Shown here in pieces: positions 17,017 to 24,506 of a stretch of DNA of 64,000 bases. The DNA lies in the NCBI GenBank assembly GCA_045802605.1, contig JBJMQS010000035.1, forward strand, positions 15,233 to 79,232, given 5' to 3'. Below the pieces are notes generated by a model. That model made no database searches and was not told the DNA's origin. It worked only from the letters and a program-made list of their open reading frames with translations. Position 1 is the first letter of the stretch. Every line of letters begins with the position of its first letter. Origin of the DNA: JBJMQS01 sp045802605. GTDB lineage: Bacteria; Planctomycetota; Planctomycetia; Gemmatales; Gemmataceae. The position numbers were made by a program, and so were the translations under genes.

Positions 17017-18591
17017 ATGCTCAGCTTCTCCCAGCAATCGCTTGAGTTCTTGTACCGCGACCTCCAAGCGTTCGCGCCGGAGTTGATCCTGTGCGGCGGC
17101 ATCGTCGCGCTATTGCTGTTGAAGTTGTTCCGGTCGTTTGAGCGGGTGCATCTGGGCGTCTTGGCTTTCGCCATCGCCGGCTGTGCGCTCGTCGTTTCAA
17201 TCGTGCAGTGGAAGAACACCGGCTTGGCCGCGCGGCAATCCGTCGAGTGCTTCTCCGGCTTGCTGACTTGCGACAACCTCACGATCTATTTGCGGATGTT
17301 CTTGCTGGGTTTTGCCGCGTGCGTCATCGTGCTGACGATACTGACGCGCATTCCCGATGCCGAAGACTCCTCCGACTTCCATGTGCTTCTGCTCGGCGGC
17401 ACGTTGGGCATGCTGCTCATGAGCTCCGCCAATCACCTGCTCATGGTCTACATCGCCATCGAGATGGCGAGCGTGCCGAGCTACGCCTTGGCCGGCTTCC
17501 TCAAGGGCCGGCGCGATTCCAGCGAGGCCGCGCTGAAGTACGTCGTCTATGGCGGCGGGGCGTCGGGCATCATGCTTTATGGCATCAGCCTGGTGGCGGG
17601 CAAGTTTGGCACCGGCTATTTGCCCGATCTGGCGACCGGCGTGGGTGCGGCCCTGAGTTCCAGTAGTCTTGATGTGCCAATGGCGATGGGCCTGGTGTTC
17701 ATCTTCATCGGCTTGGCGTTCAAGCTCTCGGCGGTGCCGTTCCACTTCTGGTGCCCGGACGTGTTCGAAGGGGCGGCCGCTGAGATCGCGGCGTTTCTGT
17801 CGATCGCCTCCAAAGGCGCGGCGATGGCCCTCACCGGCCGACTGATCCTGACGTTGGCCGCGCCGGGCGGTGACCATGCGGTGGCCGCGTTCGGCCCGGT
17901 GCTCGCGCTCTTTGCCGCAGTGACGGCGACGTTCGGCAACCTCGCGGCGTATGCGCAGACAAACTTGAAACGTCTGCTGGCGTATTCCACGATCGCGCAC
18001 GCCGGCTACATGCTGATGGGCCTCTCGGTGATCAACGAGCGCGGCGTCGCGGCAGTGCTGTTCTACCTCGTCACGTATTTGTTCACGAATCTAGGTGCGT
18101 TTGCGGTCGTGGCGTTCCTGCGCAACAAGACCGGCTCCGAAGACATCCGGTCGTTCCGCGGGCTGATCCATTCCAGCCCGGTGGCCGTGCTTGCTTTGGG
18201 CGCTTGTCTATTGTCGCTGTTGGGGATGCCGCCTTTGGCCGGCTTCATGGCGAAGTTTGTCGTGTTCGCGGAGTTGTATAACACAGGCGCAGCGCAGGCA
18301 GTCGGGCCGTATCCGTGGTTGGGCACTATGTACTGGGCGCTGTTGGTGATCGGCGGCTTCAACACGGTGTTCTCACTCTTTTACTACGTGAAAGTGTTGC
18401 GGGTCATGATCTTGGATCGGCCTGATGAGACGACGGTGCCTGCCCGGCTGCCCATGACGTCCGCGATATTTGTCTCGGCGCTTGCAGCGATGGTATTGGC
18501 GCTCGGCGTAGCGCCGAACCGGTTCATGAAGACGAGCGACCGCGGCGCGGGGTTCGCCGGTCGTGCGACCTCAACAGCGCCGGGGGAATGA
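17017..18591 (+). CDS. nuoN: NADH-quinone oxidoreductase subunit N (NuoN)
   Basis: 524 residues; third antiporter-like subunit, adjacent to NuoK in the complex. Family marks include IAIEMASVPSYALAGFLKG, AVPFHFWCPDVFEGAAAEIAAFL, and NLKRLLAYSTIAHAGYMLMG. ATG 17017 is preferred over the TTG 3 bases upstream. It is the last nuo gene here; the peripheral-arm subunits (NuoB-G, NuoI) and NuoA must be encoded elsewhere. The next gene starts just after its stop. Confidence 0.95.
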   Translation: MLSFSQQSLEFLYRDLQAFAPELILCGGIVALLLLKLFRSFERVHLGVLAFAIAGCALVVSIVQWKNTGLAARQSVECFSGLLTCDNLTIYLRMFLLGFAACVIVLTILTRIPDAEDSSDFHVLLLGGTLGMLLMSSANHLLMVYIAIEMASVPSYALAGFLKGRRDSSEAALKYVVYGGGASGIMLYGISLVAGKFGTGYLPDLATGVGAALSSSSLDVPMAMGLVFIFIGLAFKLSAVPFHFWCPDVFEGAAAEIAAFLSIASKGAAMALTGRLILTLAAPGGDHAVAAFGPVLALFAAVTATFGNLAAYAQTNLKRLLAYSTIAHAGYMLMGLSVINERGVAAVLFYLVTYLFTNLGAFAVVAFLRNKTGSEDIRSFRGLIHSSPVAVLALGACLLSLLGMPPLAGFMAKFVVFAELYNTGAAQAVGPYPWLGTMYWALLVIGGFNTVFSLFYYVKVLRVMILDRPDETTVPARLPMTSAIFVSALAAMVLALGVAPNRFMKTSDRGAGFAGRATSTAPGE

Positions 18592-18592
18592 C

Positions 18593-19039
18593 GTGAGCGA
18601 CCAGGCCACTCAGACGACCTTGCAGACGATCATTCGCCGTGAAGGCCGGTCGCTGTTTCAATATCTGCGCGACGTGCCGCCGTGGATAGGACTCGCGGAG
18701 GAAAACACGCTGGCACGCATGCACGAATGCTCCCGGGCGCAGTTGGAAGAGCTTGAGACCTTGGGCCGGCTGTACCAGAAGCGCTATGGCGAGATGTCGC
18801 ACATGGGATCGTACCCAGATTTCACCGGGAAAAACGATCAAGCTCTGCATTATTTGTTGCCGGTGGTTGTGAAGGAACAGGAGCGATTGGTCGAGGAATT
18901 GGAGCGCGATCGCGCAGGCATTTCAGATGCGGAAATTGGCGCAGCGCTCGATCGATTCATCGTATTGAAGCGCCAGCACATCGAAGAATTGGAATCGGTG
19001 CACACCCTGCCGCACACGTTTCGTACGAGCACTGCGTGA
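18593..19039 (+). CDS. helical protein of unknown function, downstream of nuoN
   Basis: 148 residues, starting at GTG 18593 one base after the nuoN stop. The sequence is all-helical, with a Glu/Leu-rich core (EQERLVEELERDRAGISD; LKRQHIEELESV) that resembles a small ferritin-like or four-helix bundle protein, but no full di-iron motif pair can be seen. The N-terminal half has REGRSLFQYLRDVPPWIGLAEE. Tight spacing to nuoN suggests co-expression with complex I; the role is unknown. Confidence 0.7.
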   Translation: MSDQATQTTLQTIIRREGRSLFQYLRDVPPWIGLAEENTLARMHECSRAQLEELETLGRLYQKRYGEMSHMGSYPDFTGKNDQALHYLLPVVVKEQERLVEELERDRAGISDAEIGAALDRFIVLKRQHIEELESVHTLPHTFRTSTA

Positions 19040-19047
19040 TTCTTAGT

Positions 19048-19110
19048 TTTTACTAGCCTGAAGCGCAAGCGAAGGAGAATACACCTTCGCCAGTGCTTCA
19101 GGCTAGTAAA
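19048..19110. repeat. palindromic repeat, family D (TTTACTAGCCTGAAGC type)
   Basis: Arms TTTACTAGCCTGAAGC(GCAAGCGAAGG) and its complement (CCTTCGCCAGT)GCTTCAGGCTAGTAAA enclose a short loop. It lies between two plus-strand genes, ending 8 bp before tatD, so it lies in the tatD leader. Confidence 0.9.
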
Positions 19111-19118
19111 TTAGTTGC

Positions 19119-19889
19119 ATGTGGATCGACACTCACGCACATTTGACCGATGATCGTTTGCTTAGCCAGATTGGCGAGGTGCTCCAACGCGCAAAAGTGG
19201 CTGAGGTCGAGCGAATGGTCTGCGTCGCCACCACGGCAAGCGATGCCGTTCAATCGATTGAGTTAGCGCGGAAATACACGCACATCTCTGCCACGGTGGG
19301 CATCCATCCAAATCATGCCGCCGAAGCGAAGCCGGGCGATTGGGACGAAATCGTCCGTCTCGCGGCTGATCCAACGGTGGTTGCGCTCGGTGAAACGGGC
19401 CTCGATCGGCATTGGGACTTCACGCCGTTCGCATTGCAAGAGGACTACTTCGCCCGGCACCTTGTGCTTTCGCGCACTACCGGCAAGCCCGTAGTCATTC
19501 ATTGCCGCGAGGCGGAAGCGGACGTGGTGCGGATGCTGCGCGCCGATTTCGAGCAGCACGGCCCCATCCGCGGGGTGCTGCACTCGTTCTGTGGCAGTTG
19601 GGCCACCGCGGAGGCCGGCTTGGAGATGGGCCTTTACATTTCTTTCGCCGGGATGCTGACGTACAAGACGGCTGGCGATGTGCGGGCAGTCGCGGCCAAG
19701 GTGCCGACCGATCGGCTATTGGTGGAAACAGATTGCCCGTATCTCGCGCCCGTGCCACACCGCGGAATGACCAATGAACCGGCGTTCGTGGCACACACCG
19801 CGGCGAGGCTGGCCGAGGTCCGTGGTGTTCCGCTCCAACACATTGCCGAATTGACTAGGGCAAACGCTTGCGGACTGTTCGGTTGGTGA
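19119..19889 (+). CDS. tatD: TatD family metal-dependent hydrolase / DNase
   Basis: 256 residues with a complete TatD amidohydrolase-type core: IDTHAHL at the N-terminus (metal His pair), GIHPNHA, GETGLDRHW with catalytic Glu, PVVIHCREAE, GVLHSFCGSWA, and VETDCPYLAP with the metal Asp. Length is typical. TatD proteins are 3'-5' exonucleases acting on damaged DNA and RNA and in some cases on D-tyrosyl-tRNA, in the cytosol. The ATG follows the palindrome by 8 bp and no strong ribosome site is visible. Confidence 0.93.
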   Translation: MWIDTHAHLTDDRLLSQIGEVLQRAKVAEVERMVCVATTASDAVQSIELARKYTHISATVGIHPNHAAEAKPGDWDEIVRLAADPTVVALGETGLDRHWDFTPFALQEDYFARHLVLSRTTGKPVVIHCREAEADVVRMLRADFEQHGPIRGVLHSFCGSWATAEAGLEMGLYISFAGMLTYKTAGDVRAVAAKVPTDRLLVETDCPYLAPVPHRGMTNEPAFVAHTAARLAEVRGVPLQHIAELTRANACGLFGW

Positions 19890-19916
19890 GCACCGATTGA
19901 CCGATTGAGATGAATG

Positions 19917-20222
19917 CTAGTGATTCTGATCCGATCGCTTTTTGCAAGTGTTTCGCGCGACCACAACGAATCCTTGGACAAGCCATCCAATGCTTACCGA
20001 GACAACCACAAGCGCAACTAGTCGCACTACCGCATCAAAGCCCCATTTGTCGGAAACATCGTATCCCGTGCGATAGATCTTCCATATCCACACCAAGGGG
20101 GGGTATCCGCCAGGGTGTGGATCAAGAATGCTGAAATAACCAATGGCGACAAAAGCGATAACACTTGCAATGAACCAAACCCAATAGCTTGTTCGGTACT
20201 TAGTCACCGCCTGATTGTCCAT
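19917..20222 (-). CDS. small membrane protein of unknown function
   Basis: 101 residues from ATG 20222 (a TTG five codons upstream is possible). Two hydrophobic segments are clear: YWVWFIASVIAFVAIGYFSI and VVRLVALVVVSVSIGWLVQG, separated by a Pro/Trp/Tyr-rich loop. The stretch is more AT-rich than its neighbours, hinting at acquisition. It is divergent from the YozE-like gene with about 36 bp between the two starts. No family recognised. Confidence 0.5.
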   Translation of the reverse strand: MDNQAVTKYRTSYWVWFIASVIAFVAIGYFSILDPHPGGYPPLVWIWKIYRTGYDVSDKWGFDAVVRLVALVVVSVSIGWLVQGFVVVARNTCKKRSDQNH

Positions 20223-20258
20223 GCGGTAGTGCGCCAACGCAAGCGCGAGGTCGAACGA

Positions 20259-20447
20259 ATGTCATTTTTTGAATATCTTTTGCACCAAACTGACGACAAG
20301 GGACTTGTCGGCGAGTTCGCGCGGAATGTTGTGGCTGACGATCACAGGCCACCAGGAATTGAATTTGAATCGTGGCACAAGTACGCGCGCGCCAAATCCG
20401 AGAAGGACGTTGGGACTACTCGTTGGCTTTCATTCCGCTTGGAATAG
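20259..20447 (+). CDS. YozE-like (SAM-like fold) small protein
   Basis: 62 residues beginning MSFFEYLLHQTDDKGLVGEF. The layout (SFxxWL...GxxAxDxxxD...W) resembles the YozE SAM-like family, small proteins of unknown function. No ribosome-binding site stands out. It is divergent from a small membrane protein. Base composition is more AT-rich than the surroundings. The next 280 bp to the ABC gene contain no credible frame. Confidence 0.5.
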   Translation: MSFFEYLLHQTDDKGLVGEFARNVVADDHRPPGIEFESWHKYARAKSEKDVGTTRWLSFRLE

Positions 20448-20727
20448 GTGGATAAGCGAGGAATTCTCGCCAACGTAATCTCATTTCGAATCAGCCGATG
20501 CCAATTCCTTTCGACGTTTCGGAGCAAAGCCAGAGCCCAGAGTCATTTCGTTCCATGAAACGATGAGACGAATCCTTGTAAATTCTGTGCTTTAATAGAG
20601 TTGTGGCCCCGGGCAACGTTCCACGGCTGTGCTTCACGCCGGGGGCAAATGATGGTAAACCTATGCTCCCGGAGAATTCGTCGTTTACCCGGCTTTCCAA
20701 AGCCCGTGAGTCGCTGAGACCTGCCTG
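20448..20727. other. intergenic region before the ABC gene
   Basis: No gene seen. A TTGTAA ... TTTAAT pair near 20577-20596 could be a weak promoter for the downstream ABC gene but the spacing is too short to be convincing. No palindrome of the main repeat families is present. Confidence 0.3.
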
Positions 20728-22410
20728 ATGCCGCGTTCGTCGACAACCAGACGCCTGATTCGACTGACTCGGCTATTCATCGCTTCGCGATATTTCTGGC
20801 CGGCCGTTGCCCTGTTCTCGGTCATCCTGACGCTTCTGACCGTGCTGAGCCGGCTCAACGTTTACAACGTCGAATATATCGGCGACCTGACCACGGCGAT
20901 GAAAGACCGCAAGTCGGTCCGCTTCTGGCAGATCGCGCTCGTGCTCGCCGGCTTGTGTTTTGTCATCTCGGGCTTCAGCGCGGTGAAGCAATATGTCGAA
21001 GAGCGGCTCGCGCTGCTCTTGCGCGAAGGGCTCACCCGGCACCTGCTCGACCGCTATCTCGACCATCGGGCTTACCTGCGGCTCGCGGATCAAACCGAAG
21101 TTGATAATCCCGATCAGCGGATTACCGAAGACGTCAAGACCCTCACCGGTAGCTCACTCTCTTTCGCAATTATCCTGAGTAACGCCGTGATCAACTGTAT
21201 TACCTTCACGCACCAGTTGTGGAAGATCACGCCACATCTGGTATGGGCGGCGTACACTTATGCCCTCGTCGGGACAACTCTGACAATTCTCATTGGCAAG
21301 CGGCTGGTTGCACTCAATATTCGTCAATTGAAAAAGGAAGCGGATTTTCGCTTCGAAATGGTTCGCACCCGCGAACACGCCGAGGCGATCGCCGTGCAGC
21401 ACGATGAAGTTCGGCTGATGCCCCGGCTCGTCACCAAGCTCGGTGCCGTCATCATCAATTGGAAGGCGTACATTCTCCGCAACGCGTTTCTGACGCAGTT
21501 CACGCAGTTCTACAATCTTCTGTACGTTGGCCAGCAGCCGATTGTCTCCGCACTGGTTGTCGCGCCTTTGTACTTTGCGTCGGACACGATGGAGTTCGGC
21601 GTGTTTGTGAAGTCGGCGGCCTCGTTCGTCTTTGTGGTCAACGCCATCTCTGTCATCGTGACCGACTTCCCTCGCGTCACGCAGATCACCGCGGCGTTTT
21701 CGCGACTCGGCGAGTTGCGCACGGCCATGGACGACATGACCAACACCAACGGCATCGAGGTCTGGGAAGCGCCCAACCAAGTCTCGGCGGAAAACCTGAC
21801 GCTCTTGGATCCCTCCGATGGTCATGTCTTTGTGGAGAATCTGAATTTCGAGGTCGCGGCCGGGAAGCACCTGCTCGTCGTGGGTCCAGCCGGTTCGGGA
21901 AAGAGCGAGCTGATGCGGGCCTTAGCGGGCATCTGGCGCAAAGGTCACGGCAAGATCATTCGGCCGCCCTTGGATCAAATCGCGTTCCTGCCGCCGCAGC
22001 CGTATCTCACACCGGGCACGCTGCAGAATCTGCTTTCGCCCGACCGGCCGGGAGCGCCATCCGCCGATCCCATGCGAGTGCGCGAAGCATTGGCGGTGGT
22101 GGGGCTGATGCCGGTGGTGGATCGTGTCGGCGGTTTGAACGTGGAGCGAGACTGGAGCATGCTGTCGCTGGGTGAGCGGCAAGCGCTCATGCTCGCGGAA
22201 ATGCTGGTAACGCCGCCACGGTTTGCCGTGCTTGATGAAGCGACGAGCACGCTCGACGCACGAACCCGAACGGATTTGTACATTCGATTGGCCCGGGCCG
22301 GCACGACGATCATCACGCTGTCCGCACATCCGGTGTTGCCGGACTTCCACAAGCAGCGACTGGATTTGACCCTTTCGAGCGATTGGCGGCTTACGCCAAT
22401 TCCAGCGTAA
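20728..22410 (+). CDS. SbmA/BacA-like ABC transporter, membrane domain fused to ATPase
   Basis: 560 residues. Residues about 15-330 form an ABC_membrane_2-type domain with about six helices, including VEYIGDLTTAMKDR and DNPDQRITEDVKTLT, the latter diagnostic of the SbmA/BacA/ABCD group. The ATPase follows: Walker A GPAGSGKSE (about 386-394), signature LSLGERQA and Walker B FAVLDEATS, with a late His in the H-loop (TLSAHP). Unlike E. coli SbmA it keeps its own nucleotide-binding domain, as in YddA and vitamin B12 transporter Rv1819c. Substrates of this group include peptides and cobalamin; it cannot be fixed here. Confidence 0.9.
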   Translation: MPRSSTTRRLIRLTRLFIASRYFWPAVALFSVILTLLTVLSRLNVYNVEYIGDLTTAMKDRKSVRFWQIALVLAGLCFVISGFSAVKQYVEERLALLLREGLTRHLLDRYLDHRAYLRLADQTEVDNPDQRITEDVKTLTGSSLSFAIILSNAVINCITFTHQLWKITPHLVWAAYTYALVGTTLTILIGKRLVALNIRQLKKEADFRFEMVRTREHAEAIAVQHDEVRLMPRLVTKLGAVIINWKAYILRNAFLTQFTQFYNLLYVGQQPIVSALVVAPLYFASDTMEFGVFVKSAASFVFVVNAISVIVTDFPRVTQITAAFSRLGELRTAMDDMTNTNGIEVWEAPNQVSAENLTLLDPSDGHVFVENLNFEVAAGKHLLVVGPAGSGKSELMRALAGIWRKGHGKIIRPPLDQIAFLPPQPYLTPGTLQNLLSPDRPGAPSADPMRVREALAVVGLMPVVDRVGGLNVERDWSMLSLGERQALMLAEMLVTPPRFAVLDEATSTLDARTRTDLYIRLARAGTTIITLSAHPVLPDFHKQRLDLTLSSDWRLTPIPA

Positions 22411-22417
22411 GAGAAGT

Positions 22418-22515
22418 AAGAGTTAACCGCAGAGACGCAGAGAGCGCGGAGAAAGACAGAGAAGAGATATTCTCTGTCTTTCTCCGCGCTCTCTGCGTCT
22501 CTGCGGTTAACTCTT
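22418..22515. repeat. palindromic repeat, family B copy 1 (TTAACCGCAGAG type)
   Basis: A near-perfect 98-bp palindrome. Left arm begins AAGAGTTAACCGCAGAGACG and the right arm is its complement, with a core GAGAAGAGATATTCTCTG. Further copies occur at about 31.7, 54.3 and 54.8 kb. It fills most of the 144-bp gap between the ABC gene and the DJ-1 gene. Confidence 0.95.
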
Positions 22516-22543
22516 CTTTCGGACTACAATGCCATTGAACTCT

Positions 22544-22548
22544 GGAGG
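22544..22548 (+). promoter_or_regulatory. Shine-Dalgarno for DJ-1/PfpI gene
   Basis: GGAGG lies 6 bases before ATG 22555 and fixes the start of the PfpI-like gene. Confidence 0.7.
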
Positions 22549-22554
22549 AACCCC

Positions 22555-23085
22555 ATGGACATTCAACACGCACGCGCCGCGATTCTCGTCGAGCAGCAAT
22601 ATCAGGAGATGGAAGTTTGGTACCCCGCTTATCGGCTCCGCGAGGCCGGCTGCCGGGTGGATTTCGTGGGGCCGGAGAAGGGCAAGACGTACCCTTCGAA
22701 GCTTGGTTATCCTGCGGTTTCAGACATTGCGGCAGCGGAGGCGGGCCCGGCCGCTTATGACCTGATCGTGATTCCCGGCGGCTTCGCGCCGGACTTCATT
22801 CGCCGCAGCGAGGCGATGTTGAAATTTACTCGCGCATTGGTCGAGCGCGGCGCGATCTTGGCGGCGATTTGCCACGGGCCGTGGGTCTTATGTTCGACGC
22901 CCGCGCTGCGCGGGAAGCAGTGCACCTGCTTCATGGCGATCAAGGACGACGTGATCAATGCCGGCGGGAAATACACCGATGCGGAAGTCATCCGCGACGG
23001 CAACCTAATCACGAGCCGCAAGCCGGAGGATCTGCCGGCCTTCATGAAGACGATCTTTGCTGTGATCGCGGAGCGGAAGAAATAA
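22555..23085 (+). CDS. DJ-1/PfpI family protein (type 1 glutamine amidotransferase-like)
   Basis: 176 residues with the class I glutamine amidotransferase fold. The nucleophile elbow is AAICHGPWVL with Cys in CHG; the upstream VIPGGFAPDFIRR segment holds the family Glu/Arg pocket, and ITSRKPEDLPAFM ends the fold. Members act as chaperone/glyoxalase-like or protease-like stress proteins; the exact reaction cannot be set. A strong GGAGG ribosome site precedes the ATG. The gene follows a large palindrome that may separate it from the ABC gene. Confidence 0.9.
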   Translation: MDIQHARAAILVEQQYQEMEVWYPAYRLREAGCRVDFVGPEKGKTYPSKLGYPAVSDIAAAEAGPAAYDLIVIPGGFAPDFIRRSEAMLKFTRALVERGAILAAICHGPWVLCSTPALRGKQCTCFMAIKDDVINAGGKYTDAEVIRDGNLITSRKPEDLPAFMKTIFAVIAERKK

Positions 23086-23138
23086 ATCGACGACAACAAC
23101 GAATAAGAGATACACCCTCACTTGGCCTAATGGCCACC

Positions 23139-23160
23139 CTCTCCCGCAAAGCCGGGAGAG
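23139..23160. repeat. hairpin between DJ-1 and membrane protein genes
   Basis: CTCTCCCG and CGGGAGAG pair across a 6-nt loop (CAAAGC). A smaller GGCC-TAAT-GGCC hairpin precedes it at 23124-23135. It looks like a repeat element rather than a terminator because no T run follows. Confidence 0.55.
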
Positions 23161-23181
23161 GAAAATTGAAGAGGAATCGCC

Positions 23182-23685
23182 ATGTCCCCGACCCCCGTCA
23201 CGCCACCCGAATACGAGTTCAACATCCATCAGGCCGATCTGATCGGCGCACTATCGTATCGCATGTCGGGCGTCGGCTTCGTGTTCATGTTGCTCGGCGT
23301 GTTGCAGATTGCCTATGGCATCGCCCTCTACATGGCGCCACGCGATCCGGCCGCGATCGAACGGGCGGCAGCCAAGCTCGGCGTGCCGGTGGAGAAATTG
23401 CAGGAACAACTGCAAGAACAGATGCGACCGGCTACTATCCTGGCGACGACGTTGACCGTCTGTATCGTCGGCCTGTTCTATTTCTTGATCGGTTCATGGA
23501 CCCGGCAAGCGGCCCGCTCGTTCTCCGGCATCGTGCATACACGCGGGCAGGATGTGACCCGTCTCATGGAGGCGCTGCGGTCGCTGCGAAAAGTGTATGG
23601 GTTGATTTACAACGTGATGTTGCTGGCGATCGTGATCTTTTTTGTGTCGATAGGGTCGGCGATCTATCACCACTTTGCAAGGTAA
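23182..23685 (+). CDS. multi-pass membrane protein of unknown function
   Basis: 167 residues with three hydrophobic helices: GVGFVFMLLGVLQIAYGIAL, LATTLTVCIVGLFYFLIGSW and LIYNVMLLAIVIFFVSIGSA. Between the first two is a helical, Gln-rich segment (VEKLQEQLQEQ) that may form a coiled coil. A GAGGAA ribosome site lies 6 bases before the ATG. It is convergent with msrB. No named family recognised. Confidence 0.65.
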   Translation: MSPTPVTPPEYEFNIHQADLIGALSYRMSGVGFVFMLLGVLQIAYGIALYMAPRDPAAIERAAAKLGVPVEKLQEQLQEQMRPATILATTLTVCIVGLFYFLIGSWTRQAARSFSGIVHTRGQDVTRLMEALRSLRKVYGLIYNVMLLAIVIFFVSIGSAIYHHFAR

Positions 23686-23686
23686 T

Positions 23687-23854
23687 GTAGGGTGGGCAAC
23701 GCTTTAATTGCCCACCATTTGGAATCAAACTAGCCAGTCTTAGGGAATGCCTGAAAAGCAGGCATTTTTTGGATTCGTTGCTTTCGTTGCCAATTTCGGG
23801 GTGGGGGCTGGGGCTCTCGAAAACGGTGGGCAACCAAAGCGTTGCCCACCCTAC
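23687..23854. repeat. inverted repeat, family E (GTAGGGTGGGCAACG type)
   Basis: Left arm GTAGGGTGGGCAACGCTTTA and right arm ending CGTTGCCCACCCTAC pair at the ends of a 168-bp element. A secondary hairpin (GAATGCCTGAAAAGCAGGCATTTTTT) lies inside and, with its T run, resembles an intrinsic terminator on the plus strand. The element spans the convergent junction between the membrane protein and msrB. Confidence 0.85.
23743..23770 (+). terminator. probable intrinsic terminator inside repeat
   Basis: AATGCCTG-AAAAG-CAGGCATT followed by TTTT at about 23745-23770 is a short stem with a T run, suited to ending the plus-strand membrane protein transcript. Confidence 0.6.
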
Positions 23855-24333
23855 CGTTTCTCTAGCTTCACCGACGCCGAGTTGATGCAATAACGCAATC
23901 CGGTGGGCTTTGGCCCATCGTCGAAGACGTGGCCCAGGTGGGCCTCGCAGCGGCTACAAACGACTTCGGTGCGGCTCATGCCGTGGCTATTGTCAGGCCG
24001 TTGCGTCACGTTGTCGCCGATGACGGCATCCCAGAAACTCGGCCAACCACAGCCGGAGTTGAACTTCTCCCGCGCATCGAAGAGCGGCAGTCCGCAGCAG
24101 ACGCAGTGATACACGCCGTCGGTCTTCGTGTTCCAATATTCGCCCGTGAAGGGGCGCTCGGTACCCTGCTGGCGGGTCACACGAAACTGTTCAGGGGTGA
24201 GCTGTTTCTGCCACTCGGATTCGCTCTTGGTGATCTTGTCCATACGTGAAGTCGCCTTCTGGGGCGTGACGGTTTCGGGTTGCGGCGTGCACGCGGCAAT
24301 CGCCACGACCAAAAAGAGGATGCGTTTTTTCAC
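23851..24333 (-). CDS. msrB: peptide-methionine (R)-S-oxide reductase, lipoprotein form
   Basis: 160 residues. A lipoprotein signal (FLVVAIAAC, lipobox Cys at about residue 15) suggests membrane anchoring outside the cytoplasm, unlike the usual cytosolic MsrB. The enzyme domain is complete: zinc-binding CVCC and CSRC pairs, GCGWPSF, GHVFDDGP, and catalytic Cys in RYCINSASV. It repairs methionine-R-sulfoxide in proteins. The 3' end runs into the repeat, and the last few residues (KLEKR) are encoded right at its edge. Minus-strand, facing the preceding membrane gene. Confidence 0.93.
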   Translation of the reverse strand: MKKRILFLVVAIAACTPQPETVTPQKATSRMDKITKSESEWQKQLTPEQFRVTRQQGTERPFTGEYWNTKTDGVYHCVCCGLPLFDAREKFNSGCGWPSFWDAVIGDNVTQRPDNSHGMSRTEVVCSRCEAHLGHVFDDGPKPTGLRYCINSASVKLEKR

Positions 24334-24359
24334 GGAGTTATTGTAGCATCTCGCTGTCT

Positions 24360-24506
24360 TATTAGCCGGACGCGCAAGCTACGGAAAGCAGAGACTCTGC
24401 CCCATTTGCGGTCTCGATTTCGGTGGTTTGTGTTGGCCAAGAAGAAATCAGATCATTCGAATGGGGCCACGCATCTGGGTCCCGTAGCTTGCGCGTCCGG
24501 CTAACA
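24360..24506. repeat. long inverted repeat, family A copy 3
   Basis: Left arm from 24362 (TTAGCCGGACGCGCAAGCTA) and right arm ending 24505 (GCTTGCGCGTCCGGCTAACA) with a 65-bp loop. The right edge supplies the stop codon of the downstream minus-strand gene. Confidence 0.93.

Noticed and set aside
15928..17067. 379-codon frame antisense to nuoM
   Set aside because: It is the GC-rich shadow of nuoM, with no ribosome site and no family pattern.
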